Assembly: GCA_045617825.1 (NCBI GenBank) | Contig: JAZLJI010000120.1 | Span: forward strand, 7,044-71,043 | Direction of reading: 5' to 3' | Length of the DNA stretch: 64,000 nucleotides | From: UBA6987 sp045617825 | GTDB lineage: Bacteria > Bacillota > Clostridia > Lachnospirales > Lachnospiraceae | Part shown: positions 31,021-39,464 of the stretch, piece by piece | How the letters are laid out: every line of letters starts with the position of its first letter | Numbering within the stretch: position 1 is the stretch's first letter | Translations under genes and position numbers: made by a program | The notes under the pieces: model-generated | The model's database searches: none | Seen by the model: only the letters and a program-made list of their open reading frames with translations | What the model was told of the DNA's origin: nothing

Positions 31021-31866
31021 TCAGTCTTTAACGCTCAGCAGCTCGATATGGAAGTTCAGTTCCTTGCCGGCCATCTCGTGGTTGGTGTCCAGCGTGATCA
31101 TCGTCTCGGTCTTGGCGGTCACCGTCACCGGGAAGGACTGGCCCCGATTATTGGTCAGGAACACCCGCTCACCGGGATTCAGCATCTCCGCGCCCTGCAG
31201 CTGGCTGATGGGCAGCGTGAAGATCTGCTCGGGATCCACCGGCCCGTAGGCATCCTCCGGCATCAGATGGATGTCAACGCTTTCTCCCACCTTCATATCC
31301 ACGACGGCCTTATCAAAGCCGGGGATCATCATTCCCGCGCCGCAGATGAACTCTAACGGCTCGTCCCGGTCGTAGGAGGCGTCAAACTGCGTCCCGTCGT
31401 TGAAGGTGCCGCGGTAATGCACGCTCACGGTCTTGCCGGCGTTGGGACCCTCAAACAGGATCCGGGGCTGGCAGCCGCCGCAGCTTCCGCAGCTGCCGGA
31501 GCATCCGCCGCCGCAATGGCAGCCCTCTTCCTCCTCCTCATGATGGCAGTTGACGCCCTGGGATTCCAGCTGACCGGCCAGGAAGGCCTCCACTGCCTCA
31601 TCCGCGTCGCCCTCGGCACCGGAGATCACCCGGATACCGGCGTCCGTCAGCGCTTCCTCGGCGCCGCTGCCGCAGCCGCCGCAAATAATCACCTCTACGC
31701 CGGCCTCCTCCAGCACCTCTGCCAGAGCCTCGTGTCCGGCGCCGCCGGCGCTCAGCATACTGGCGGACAGGATCTTCCGATCCTCGGTCTCATAAAGCTT
31801 GAAGGTCTCGGTCCTTCCGAAATGGGGGAATACCTTGCCCTCCTGATAGCATACTGCAATTCTCAT
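31021..31866 (-). CDS. Fusion of NifX/NifB-type iron-cluster domain and SlyD-like FKBP isomerase, 281 aa
   Basis: Residues 1-100 are a dinitrogenase iron-molybdenum cofactor-type domain (MRIAVCYQEGKVFPHFGRTE, then VIICGGCGSGAEEALTDAG). Residues 107-133 are a metal-binding linker rich in Cys, His and Glu (CHHEEEEEGCHCGGGC, then SCGSCGGCQ). Residues 140-281 are FKBP/SlyD-like (VSVHYRGTFNDGTQFDASYD, MIPGFDKAVVDMKVGE, then an IF-type insert and LDTNHEMAGKELNFHIELL). The combination suggests folding or metal delivery for an iron or nickel protein. No nif genes are nearby. This start follows a GAAAGAAGG site. Confidence 0.9.
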   Translation of the reverse strand: MRIAVCYQEGKVFPHFGRTETFKLYETEDRKILSASMLSAGGAGHEALAEVLEEAGVEVIICGGCGSGAEEALTDAGIRVISGAEGDADEAVEAFLAGQLESQGVNCHHEEEEEGCHCGGGCSGSCGSCGGCQPRILFEGPNAGKTVSVHYRGTFNDGTQFDASYDRDEPLEFICGAGMMIPGFDKAVVDMKVGESVDIHLMPEDAYGPVDPEQIFTLPISQLQGAEMLNPGERVFLTNNRGQSFPVTVTAKTETMITLDTNHEMAGKELNFHIELLSVKD

Positions 31867-31922
31867 CTTTTTCCTTCTTTCCGCAAGCTCAGCTTGCTGC
31901 TATTTCGGCTGATGCCTGTATT

Positions 31923-32672
31923 TCAGCGGAAGCTGCGCTGCCGCAGGATCTCAAAGGCCAAAACGCCGGTGGCCACGGAGGCATTGAGCGAATCGATGTC
32001 GCCCTTCATCGGGATGGCGGTGGTAAAATCGCACTGCTCCCGTACCAGTCGGGAAACGCCCTCTCCCTCGTTGCCGATCACCAGGCCGATGGGGCCGGTC
32101 AGGTTCTGCCGGTACATCACTTCCCCGTCCATGGCGGCGCAGACGAACCAGAGTCCCTTTTTCTTCAGGTCCTTGATGGTCTGGGTCAGATTGGTCACCC
32201 GGGCCACCGGAGTATAATTGAGCGCGCCGGCACTGGTCCGGGCCACCGTCGCCGTCAGACCCACGGCGCGGTTCTTCGGGATGATCACCCCATGCGCACC
32301 GGCCAGATTTGCCGTGCGGATGATGGCGCCCAGATTGTGCGGGTCCTCGATCCCGTCCAGCAGGATCAGGAAGGGGGCTTCGCCCTTCTCCTCTGCCTTT
32401 TTCAGCAGGTCCTCCACCTCCGCGTATTCATAGGCGGAGGCAAAGGCGATCACGCCCTGATGCTTACCGGTCTCGGACATCTCGTCCAGCCGTTCCTTCG
32501 GCACGAAGCGCAGCAGCGCGTCGGTCTTATTGGCCTCCCGGAGGATCGCCGTGATGGGGCTGTCCTTGACGCCCTCCTGGACGAAAAGCTTATCGATGGT
32601 CTTTCCGGCCCGGAAGGCCTCCAGCACCGCATTGCGTCCCTCAATCAGACTGCTTTCCGCATTCTTCTGCAT
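31923..32672 (-). CDS. rlmB: 23S rRNA 2'-O-methyltransferase RlmB (TrmH/SpoU family), 249 aa
   Basis: SpoU signatures: LDGIEDPHNLGAIIRTANLA, VIIPKNRAVGLTATVARTSAG, GLVIGNEGEGVSRLVREQC and MKGDIDSLNASVATGVL, which form the knotted SAM site. The N-terminal substrate-binding domain is present (IEGRNAVLEAFRAGKTIDKL). It overlaps mrnC by 32 bases, the usual mrnC-rlmB pairing of Firmicutes. Confidence 0.93.
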   Translation of the reverse strand: MQKNAESSLIEGRNAVLEAFRAGKTIDKLFVQEGVKDSPITAILREANKTDALLRFVPKERLDEMSETGKHQGVIAFASAYEYAEVEDLLKKAEEKGEAPFLILLDGIEDPHNLGAIIRTANLAGAHGVIIPKNRAVGLTATVARTSAGALNYTPVARVTNLTQTIKDLKKKGLWFVCAAMDGEVMYRQNLTGPIGLVIGNEGEGVSRLVREQCDFTTAIPMKGDIDSLNASVATGVLAFEILRQRSFR

Positions 32673-33075
32673 ACGCCACTCCTTTTTTCACCAGCTCCAG
32701 CACCCGTTCCGTGCGGCCGCTCAGATACAGATAGCCGAGCAGGGCCTCGAAGCCCGTCGCCTTCAGATAAACGGCGGCACCCGCGTGCTTCGGGATGCTT
32801 TCCGGGTGCGCGTTCTTGCCCCTCCGGAAGATCCCGCTTTCCTCTTCGCTCAGCTCCGGCAGCAAATACTCGGCAATGGCTGCCTGCGCCTCCGCCCGGA
32901 CGAATTGCTGCATCCGTTTGGTCATCGCGGCGCCCCGCAAATGATTTTCCTCCGTAAAGACAGTGCGGAGGATCAGCTCGTAAACTGAATCCCCCACAAA
33001 GGCCAGGTTTAGGACCGGTACGGTCCTGAGATCCGGCGCGCTGAGCCCGAAGGCCTTTCTTATGCTTTCTTCCAT
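32641..33075 (-). CDS. mrnC: Mini-ribonuclease 3, 144 aa
   Basis: RNase III catalytic domain without dsRNA-binding domain: VLNLAFVGDSVYELILRT with the catalytic Asp, FVRAEAQAAIAEYL, and KNAHPESIPKHAGAAVYLKATGFEALLGYLYL-type second metal site. It matures 23S rRNA. Overlaps cysS by 16 bases and rlmB by 32. Confidence 0.93.
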   Translation of the reverse strand: MEESIRKAFGLSAPDLRTVPVLNLAFVGDSVYELILRTVFTEENHLRGAAMTKRMQQFVRAEAQAAIAEYLLPELSEEESGIFRRGKNAHPESIPKHAGAAVYLKATGFEALLGYLYLSGRTERVLELVKKGVAYAEECGKQSD

Positions 33076-34460
33076 TTAACGCCCTCTTTGGTATCCTCCA
33101 GGAGGATGCCTCTGTCTGAGAGCTCCTTTCTGATCTGATCCGCCAGCGCGTAGTTCTTGGCCTTGCGGGCCGCCTGCCGCTCGGCGATCTTCGCCTCGAT
33201 ATCGGCCTCCAGCAGCTCCGCCTGCTTTTCCTCGATGCCCTGGACGTCCGCCAGCGTCAGGAAGGCCTTCCGCAGGGCCGCGATCCCTTCCCGGCTGGCC
33301 GCCGCCATATCCAGGGTGTTGGCGTATTTCACCATTTCAAACAGCACCGCGATGGCATCCGCCGTGTTGAAGTCGTCGTCCATGGCGGCCTCGTACTTCC
33401 TGACGAAAGCCTCCACCGCCGCCTGCTCGGCTTCGGTCATCGGCACATCCAGCCCCAGCTGCTTCTCTTCGGCTTCCTTCAGCCGCTCCATGGCCGTCTG
33501 GATGCGGTCCAGACCGCTCTTTGCGGCCTCCATCAGATCCGCGCTGAAGTTCAGCGGGCTGCGGTAGTGGGCGCTGAGCATGAAGAAGCGCAGCACCGCC
33601 AGATCGTATTTTTTGCTGATGTCCCGCACCAGCAGGAAATTGCCCAGAGATTTGGACATCTTGACGTTATCGATATTCAGGAAGGCGTTGTGCATCCAGT
33701 AACGGCTGAAGGTCTTGCCGGTGCAGGCCTCGCTCTGCGCGATCTCATTCTCATGGTGCGGGAAGATCAGGTCCTCACCGCCGCCGTGGATATCGATCTC
33801 CTCGCCCAGGTATTTGCGGGACATCACGGAGCATTCGGTGTGCCAGCCGGGACGTCCCTCGCACCAGGGGCTCACCCAATAGGGCTCGCCCTCCTTCTTC
33901 GGCTTCCACAGCACGAAGTCCATGGTGTCTTCCTTTTCATCCTCACCCGTCACCAGCAGCTGACGGTTGCCGCCCTTCAGATCGTCCAGATTCTTTCCGG
34001 ACAGCTTGCCGTAATCCTTGAACCGGCGCACCCGGTAGTAGACCGTGCCGTTCTTCTCATAGGCATAGCCCTTCTCGATCAGCTCGCCGATCAGGTCGAT
34101 CATGCCCTGGATCTCCTCGGTGGCCTTGGGATGGACCGTAGCCGGGCGGACGCCCATGCCGGCCATATCCTTCTTGCATTCCGCGATATACCGCTCGCTG
34201 ATCACCGAGGAATCCACCCCTTCGTTCTGGGCGGCCTTGATGATCTTGTCGTCCACGTCCGTGAAGTTGGACACGAATTTGACCTCGTAGCCCTTATATT
34301 CCAGGTAGCGCCGCACGGTATCGAAGAAGATCATGGGGCGGGCGTTGCCGATATGAATCAGATTATAGACCGTGGGGCCGCAGACGTACATCCGCACCTT
34401 TCCGGGTTCGACGGGAACGAATTCCTCCTTCTTCCGGCTCATGGTATTGAAAATCTGCAT
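33060..34460 (-). CDS. cysS: Cysteinyl-tRNA synthetase, 466 aa
   Basis: Class I synthetase: MYVCGPTVYNLIHIGNARPM with the HIGH-type HIGN, NFTDVDDKIIKAAQ, zinc ligands at CxVMSRKYLGEEIDIHGGGEDLIFPHHENE region, and KMSKSLGN. Standard length. First gene of a cysS-mrnC-rlmB unit; 10 bases after the upstream sleB-like gene. Confidence 0.97.
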   Translation of the reverse strand: MQIFNTMSRKKEEFVPVEPGKVRMYVCGPTVYNLIHIGNARPMIFFDTVRRYLEYKGYEVKFVSNFTDVDDKIIKAAQNEGVDSSVISERYIAECKKDMAGMGVRPATVHPKATEEIQGMIDLIGELIEKGYAYEKNGTVYYRVRRFKDYGKLSGKNLDDLKGGNRQLLVTGEDEKEDTMDFVLWKPKKEGEPYWVSPWCEGRPGWHTECSVMSRKYLGEEIDIHGGGEDLIFPHHENEIAQSEACTGKTFSRYWMHNAFLNIDNVKMSKSLGNFLLVRDISKKYDLAVLRFFMLSAHYRSPLNFSADLMEAAKSGLDRIQTAMERLKEAEEKQLGLDVPMTEAEQAAVEAFVRKYEAAMDDDFNTADAIAVLFEMVKYANTLDMAAASREGIAALRKAFLTLADVQGIEEKQAELLEADIEAKIAERQAARKAKNYALADQIRKELSDRGILLEDTKEGVKWKKA

Positions 34461-34470
34461 AGCTGCCTCC

Positions 34471-35706
34471 TCAATAGTAAAAATAGTGATAGCAAATAAA
34501 GGTGTATTCCGTATATTTCTTGGGCTTATTGACCCAGCTGGCCGGCGAACAGAAGAACAGATACCGGGTATCGATCACTCGGGCGCCGTTCAGGATATCC
34601 TGCGCGATCTGCCGGCATTGCTGCTTAGCGCCCCGCGCCAGCACGATGGCCAGCGTGCCGCTCTCCACCGGCGTGAACTGTCCGGGCCCGTAGATCACGT
34701 CATACAGCGTCATCTGGAAATGCGGATCCAGGATCCGGTTATAGATGACGTTGCCGACGGCGACCTGGCCCTCCCAGGTCTGGTTGCCGCATTCGCATTC
34801 CAGGATAGCGGCCAAAAGCTCCAGGTTGGTATATCCGCTGGGATTGAGCCAATCCCCCCGGATATCCGTGCTGCCGACGCCCCGGGCGTCGGAGGGCTTC
34901 ATCTGCTCCGCTTTTCTGCGGGCCAGAGCCTCCGCCTCCGCCTTCCTGCGGGCCTCCTCCGCCGCCAGACGGGCGGCCTCCTGCAGCTTCTTCAGCTGCT
35001 CCTGCTGCTCGCTGATCTCCTGCCGCAGGGCGGCAGCCTCCGCGTTTGCCGTGTCGATCCGCGAGGAATAGTCGTTCATCTTAGCCAGAATCTCGTCGAT
35101 GCGGCTGACGATGGCGGCCTTCCGTGCTTCGGTCCGGGCCTGCAGCTCCAGGATCTCCTGCTTTTTCTGCTCCGTCTCGAGGCGGCAGTCCTCCAGGGCC
35201 TGCAGCTGTTCCTTGTAGGCCTCCTGCATCTTATGGTCATAGGTCGAAAGGGAGCTGATGTAGTCCGCGCTGTTCAGCACGTCGCCCAGCGTCTTCGCGT
35301 CAGCCAGCATTTCCCAGAAGGATGCCGTCTGCTGCTCGTACATATAGCGGATGCGCAGGGCCATGGCGCTCTTCTGCTCCGCCAGGGTCGCCTCGCCCTC
35401 CTCCGTCTGCCGGGCCAGCTCCTCCAGATCCTGGTTGACCTCCCGCACCTGCCGGTCAATGTCCTGCAGGCTTTCGATCAGCTCGTCCAGATCGTCGTTC
35501 GCGGTCTCCAGCTCCTTCTGCAGCTCGGCCTTCAGACCTCTGTAGTAAGCGGCCTTCTCCTCTTCTTCCTTCTTCCGCCGTTCGTCTTCCTGAATATCCT
35601 CCTGCACATCGGAGATATTGTCTGCCCTGACGGTATCGGCAAATACCAGACACAGCGTCAGCAGAGCGATCAGCAAACGGCTTATCAGGGACTTTTTCCT
35701 GCTCAT
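34471..35706 (-). CDS. Secreted cell-wall hydrolase (SleB family) with N-terminal coiled coil, 411 aa
   Basis: Signal peptide (MSRKKSLISRLLIALLTLCL, cleavage near VRA-DN). Residues 35-270 are a long Glu/Lys/Arg coiled coil like that of PcsB/EnvC-type regulators. The C-terminal 130 residues are a hydrolase_2 domain (LLAAILECECGNQTWEGQVA with the catalytic Glu region, VGNVIYNRILDPHF, DVIYGPGQFTPVESG). SleB enzymes act as lytic transglycosylases on peptidoglycan; the coiled coil suggests control by a divisome partner. Confidence 0.88.
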   Translation of the reverse strand: MSRKKSLISRLLIALLTLCLVFADTVRADNISDVQEDIQEDERRKKEEEEKAAYYRGLKAELQKELETANDDLDELIESLQDIDRQVREVNQDLEELARQTEEGEATLAEQKSAMALRIRYMYEQQTASFWEMLADAKTLGDVLNSADYISSLSTYDHKMQEAYKEQLQALEDCRLETEQKKQEILELQARTEARKAAIVSRIDEILAKMNDYSSRIDTANAEAAALRQEISEQQEQLKKLQEAARLAAEEARRKAEAEALARRKAEQMKPSDARGVGSTDIRGDWLNPSGYTNLELLAAILECECGNQTWEGQVAVGNVIYNRILDPHFQMTLYDVIYGPGQFTPVESGTLAIVLARGAKQQCRQIAQDILNGARVIDTRYLFFCSPASWVNKPKKYTEYTFICYHYFYY

Positions 35707-35731
35707 CAGGACCTCCTTTCCCCGGTATAGC

Positions 35732-35764
35732 TTTCGCAGCTTAAGGGGTTCTTAAGCTGCGAAA
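35732..35764. terminator. Hairpin between glyS and the sleB-like gene
   Basis: TTTCGCAGCTTAAG and CTTAAGCTGCGAAA form a long stem with a GGGTT loop. There is no clear U run, so it may act as an attenuator. Confidence 0.6.
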
Positions 35765-35771
35765 AGCGGCA

Positions 35772-37166
35772 TTACAGTCTGAATTTGTCCTCGAACCAGG
35801 TCTTCAGCTCGGCGATCGGAACACGGACCTGCTCCATGGAATCCCGCTCGCGGATGGTCACGGCCTTGTCCGTTTCGGATTCGAAGTCGTAGGTCACGCA
35901 GTAAGGCGTGCCGATCTCATCCTCCCGGCGGTAGCGTTTGCCGATGTTGCCGGTGACGTCGAAGTCGCACATCCAGTACTTGGACAGCTCGCCGAAGATC
36001 TCCTCAGCGGGCTCCGCCAGCTTCTTGGACAGCGGCAGCACGGCGATCTTGACGGGAGCGATGGCGGGATGGAAATGCATCACCGTCCGGACGTCGTTCT
36101 TCTCCGCGTCCAGCACCTCCTCGTCGTAGGCGCCGCAGAGCACGGCCAGCACGCTGCGCTCCACGCCCAGAGAGGGCTCGACCACGTAAGGGATGTAGCG
36201 CTCGTTGGTCTCGGGATCGAAGTAGGTAAGATCCTGGCCGGAGGTGTTCTGATGCTGGGTCAGGTCGTAATCGGTACGGTCAGCCACGCCCCAGAGCTCG
36301 CCCCAGCCGAAGGGGAACAGGTACTCGAAGTCCGTGGTGGCCTTGGAGTAGAAGCACAGCTCCTCGGGATCGTGGTCTCTCAGCCGCAGGTCCTCGTCCT
36401 TGAGGCCGATGGACAGCAGCCAGTTGTGGCAGAAGCTTCTCCAGTACTGGAACCATTCCAGATCGGTGCCGGGCTTGCAGAAGAACTCCAGCTCCATCTG
36501 CTCGAACTCACGTACCCGGAAAATGAAGTTGCCGGGCGTGATCTCGTTGCGGAAGGATTTGCCGATCTGGCCGATGCCGAAGGGCACCTTCTTGCGGGTG
36601 GTGCGCTGAACGTTCACGAAGTTGGTGAAAATACCCTGAGCCGTTTCGGGCCGCAGGTAAATGGTGTTCTTGGAATCCTCCGTCACGCCCTGGAAGGTCT
36701 TGAACATCAGGTTGAACTGACGGATATCGGTGAAATTGTGCTTGCCGCAGGAGGGGCAGGGGATGTTGTGGTCTTCCACGAAGGCCTTCATCTCCGCCTG
36801 AGAGAAAGCGTCGATGGGCTTTTCGAGGGTGACGCCATTCTGTCCGCACCAGTCCTCGATCAGCTTGTCGGCTCTGAAGCGCTCGTGGCATTCCCGGCAG
36901 TCCATCAGAGGATCGGAGAAGCCGGACAGATGGCCGGAGGCCTTCCAGGTGGTGGGGTTCATCAGGATAGCGGCATCCAGGCCCACGTTGTATTTGTTTT
37001 CCTGGACGAACTTCTGCCACCAGGCTTTTTTGATATTGTTCTTCAGCTCTACGCCCAGAGGACCGTAGTCCCAGGTATTGGCCAGGCCGCCGTAGATCTC
37101 GGAGCCGGGGAAGATAAAGCCCCGGTTCTTGCAGAGTGCCACAATCTTATCCATCGTCTTTTCCAT
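35772..37166 (-). CDS. glyS: Glycyl-tRNA synthetase, single-chain, 464 aa
   Basis: ATG at 37166 follows ACGAGGAGAAGC; the frame extends upstream but without a ribosome site. Class II: GSEIYGGLANTWDYGPLGVE, RPETAQGIFTNFVNVQRTTR (motif 2 region, KVPFGIGQIGKSFRNEITPG) and SLGVERSVLAVL (motif 3), with a C-terminal anticodon domain. Dimeric alpha2 type, as in Bacillota with a single gene. Confidence 0.96.
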   Translation of the reverse strand: MEKTMDKIVALCKNRGFIFPGSEIYGGLANTWDYGPLGVELKNNIKKAWWQKFVQENKYNVGLDAAILMNPTTWKASGHLSGFSDPLMDCRECHERFRADKLIEDWCGQNGVTLEKPIDAFSQAEMKAFVEDHNIPCPSCGKHNFTDIRQFNLMFKTFQGVTEDSKNTIYLRPETAQGIFTNFVNVQRTTRKKVPFGIGQIGKSFRNEITPGNFIFRVREFEQMELEFFCKPGTDLEWFQYWRSFCHNWLLSIGLKDEDLRLRDHDPEELCFYSKATTDFEYLFPFGWGELWGVADRTDYDLTQHQNTSGQDLTYFDPETNERYIPYVVEPSLGVERSVLAVLCGAYDEEVLDAEKNDVRTVMHFHPAIAPVKIAVLPLSKKLAEPAEEIFGELSKYWMCDFDVTGNIGKRYRREDEIGTPYCVTYDFESETDKAVTIRERDSMEQVRVPIAELKTWFEDKFRL

Positions 37167-37222
37167 ATTGCTTCTCCTCGTTTCGGTTGAAATATCGGTA
37201 TCAGATGCCGCCTGCGGCTTCA

Positions 37223-37924
37223 TCACTTAAAGAAAATAAAGCTGACGCCCTTGTCCTGCAGACGGACGCAGTTGGGGGCCACCAGGGTCTGGGAGGAGGA
37301 CAGGAACTTCACCTCTCCGCTCAGATAGGCCAGGCCGGTCCCGGAGATCTTCACGACGGTCAGGGTCTCATCCGCCAGCGCCTCGGCAGGCGTCACGTTC
37401 TTCCCCTGAGCGTCCATCAGGTTCGTCAGCTGATAGTTCCAGGCCGCGTACTCCGCGTTTCCGGTCTCCACGTCGGTGAAGCCGAAATCGGCTCCCTGGA
37501 ATTCCAGGAAAGCGTGATAGCTGTCGTAGCGGATCACCAGCGTTGCCTTCTTGTCCTTGACCTCCAGCTTTTCCAGGGCCACTTCGTTCCTGCCCTTGGC
37601 TTCGTTATAGTCCTTGATCCATCCGGTCACGTACTCTCTCAGCACGCTTTCGTCGTAGCGGGTCTCGGTATAATCCTTGTTGTCGAAGCTTTCGATCTCC
37701 GCGGTCTTGATGGTGCCGTCCCGCATGATATAGATGCCGGACACCTCAGGATCGAATTCCAGTTCCTTCGGCATGGTCTCGGGCTCAGTCTCCGTGCTGG
37801 TCTCCTGCACCGTCGGCTGATGAGAGATACTCTCTGTGGAGGTCGTCTCGTTCCCGCCGCAGGCCGTCAGCGCCGCCATCAGGCAGCCGGCCAGTAAGAT
37901 CGCCATGATATTTCTGTATTTCAT
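37223..37924 (-). CDS. Putative lipoprotein, 233 aa
   Basis: Lipobox LMAALTAC after a hydrophobic signal (MKYRNIMAILLAGCLMAALTACGG). A Ser/Thr/Glu linker (residues 25-48) is followed by a globular domain (KELEFDPEVSGIYIMRDGTI to SGEVKFLSSSQTLVAPNCVR) that I do not recognise. Anchored outside the membrane. Own promoter TTGCAT-17-TAAAAT upstream. Confidence 0.8.
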   Translation of the reverse strand: MKYRNIMAILLAGCLMAALTACGGNETTSTESISHQPTVQETSTETEPETMPKELEFDPEVSGIYIMRDGTIKTAEIESFDNKDYTETRYDESVLREYVTGWIKDYNEAKGRNEVALEKLEVKDKKATLVIRYDSYHAFLEFQGADFGFTDVETGNAEYAAWNYQLTNLMDAQGKNVTPAEALADETLTVVKISGTGLAYLSGEVKFLSSSQTLVAPNCVRLQDKGVSFIFFK

Positions 37925-37960
37925 AGGGGCAAATACCTCCTAAGGTCATAATCGGTAAAT

Positions 37961-37989
37961 ATTTTACTGCATTTTCCCGAAAAATGCAA
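37961..37989 (-). promoter_or_regulatory. Promoter of the lipoprotein gene
   Basis: Minus strand TTGCAT (37,989-37,984), 17 bases, TAAAAT (37,966-37,961). A small GCATTTT/AAAATGC hairpin, possibly the terminator of the upstream gene, overlaps it. Confidence 0.65.
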
Positions 37990-38005
37990 GCTGTATATTT
38001 TTTCC

Positions 38006-39313
38006 TCAGCCGATCCCCACCGCGTGCAGGACCTCGGGCAGCAGCTGCTTCTTCCGGCTCATGACGCCCGGCATGTTGAACACGTGGGGCTTCAGCGGCT
38101 GATACTGCAGGTGCTTTTCGGCTCTGTACTCCGTGCTCAGCAGCACGCTGTGCTCCTTCAGCACGTCGGTGATCATCAGCGTGGCCCAATCCAGGCCGTT
38201 CTTCCGCCGGACCTCCTCCAGCGCCTCCAGATAGCGGCCGCAGTAATCCGGCAGATCGTGCAGCGTCGTCACCTCGCACTGGCCGATCCCCAGGTGGCAG
38301 CCCTTCTCCCGGTACTGCTTGAAGTCGGCGGAGATGGCCTCCTCGGGATCCCGGTTTTTCAGACCCTCGATGCTGCTGAACATCCGGCGGCCGAATTCCT
38401 CGGTCTCCATGCCGCAGATCGCGGAGAGGATGTAAGCGGATTCCCGGTCGATCCGGGTGGTCGTGGGGCTCTTCAGGATCACCGTATCCGCCAGGATGCC
38501 GGCCAGCATGGTCTTTGCCGTCTGCGGATCCGGCCGGATGCCGTTGCGCAGATACATCTGATAGATCACGGTGCAGCTGGAGCCCAGCGGCTCGGAATCC
38601 ACGAACAGCGGCATGCTGGTCTTCACGGCGTTCAGCCGGTGATGGTCGATGATCTCCACCACGTCCGCGGTCTCGATGCCCCGGATGCTCTGCTCCGGCT
38701 CGTTGTGGTCCACCAGGATCAGCTTATAGCGGGGCGTGTTCATGAAGCAGCGCTGGGTCACGTATCCGACGTATTCCTCTCCGGAAAATACCGCCAGGCC
38801 CCGTTTGCCGCGGGTCTCCAGCATTCTCTTGGCGTCCTCGTACAGATCCGTCTTCTGGACCCGCAGCACCTCCGTGCTCAGCAGCTCGCGGATCTCCGGC
38901 ACGGGGATCTGCTCCAGCTTATCCTGCTCCCGGATGCTCTCCATCAGCCATTTGACGATATTGTCGATGGTGAGCAGCCCGGCAAAGACGTTGTGATCGA
39001 ACACCGGCACGGCGGAGGGCCTGTCGCTGTTATAGCCCTTGGCGTACTCCCGCAGGGAATCCGTCACCTCGATCCGCTCGGTGGAATGCAGCATCACGTC
39101 CTCGACCTTGGGATTGACGTTGTTCATATAGGGCGGAGGCGTGATCTCCAGGGAATTCAGGACCTGCTTCACTTCCTCGCTCAGATGGGAGCAGCGCACG
39201 GGGACGTATTCGCTGCGGGGATCGATCAGGTTCTTCAGATTTCCGTAGGCCAGCGCTCCGCAAATGCTGTCCAGATCCGGATTGCGATGTCCGGTGATGT
39301 AGATTTTCTCCAT
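38006..39313 (-). CDS. ppaC: Manganese-dependent inorganic pyrophosphatase with CBS domains (DHH family), 435 aa
   Basis: ATG at 39313 with GGAGGCAAT before it. DHH motifs: ITGHRNPDLDSICGALAYGN, LVDHNEPEQSI, VVEIIDHHRLN, SCTVIYQMYLRNG. An inserted pair of CBS domains lies at about residues 65-240 (TDSLREYAKGYNSDRPSAVP, GLLTIDNIVKWLM, VGYVTQRC), and the DHHA2 region follows. The CBS part makes activity subject to adenine nucleotides in characterised relatives. Monocistronic. Confidence 0.92.
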   Translation of the reverse strand: MEKIYITGHRNPDLDSICGALAYGNLKNLIDPRSEYVPVRCSHLSEEVKQVLNSLEITPPPYMNNVNPKVEDVMLHSTERIEVTDSLREYAKGYNSDRPSAVPVFDHNVFAGLLTIDNIVKWLMESIREQDKLEQIPVPEIRELLSTEVLRVQKTDLYEDAKRMLETRGKRGLAVFSGEEYVGYVTQRCFMNTPRYKLILVDHNEPEQSIRGIETADVVEIIDHHRLNAVKTSMPLFVDSEPLGSSCTVIYQMYLRNGIRPDPQTAKTMLAGILADTVILKSPTTTRIDRESAYILSAICGMETEEFGRRMFSSIEGLKNRDPEEAISADFKQYREKGCHLGIGQCEVTTLHDLPDYCGRYLEALEEVRRKNGLDWATLMITDVLKEHSVLLSTEYRAEKHLQYQPLKPHVFNMPGVMSRKKQLLPEVLHAVGIG

Positions 39314-39403
39314 ATTGCCTCCTTTGTCCCTCCTCCGGGCCTTTGGCGCGGCGGCTAAAGCCGCTCCGCTCTCCCTTATCCCGCGGAAGGAACGCGTCGC
39401 CCG

Positions 39404-39438
39404 AGAAAACAAACAGCGGGATCCGATGAGGATCCCGC
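39404..39438 (-). terminator. Terminator of the rpsA operon
   Basis: GCGGGATCC and GGATCCCGC with a 5-base loop, followed on the minus strand by GTTTGTTTTC. Confidence 0.85.
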
Positions 39439-39464
39439 CGTCTCTGCCTCTCGGCATCTAAATC

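Noticed and set aside
37167..37222. T-box or glycine riboswitch before glyS
   Set aside because: The gap is only 56 bases and has neither the T-box sequence nor the glycine aptamer pattern.
36069..39358. Long plus-strand frames over glyS and the pyrophosphatase gene
   Set aside because: Antisense shadows of genes with full sets of catalytic motifs.
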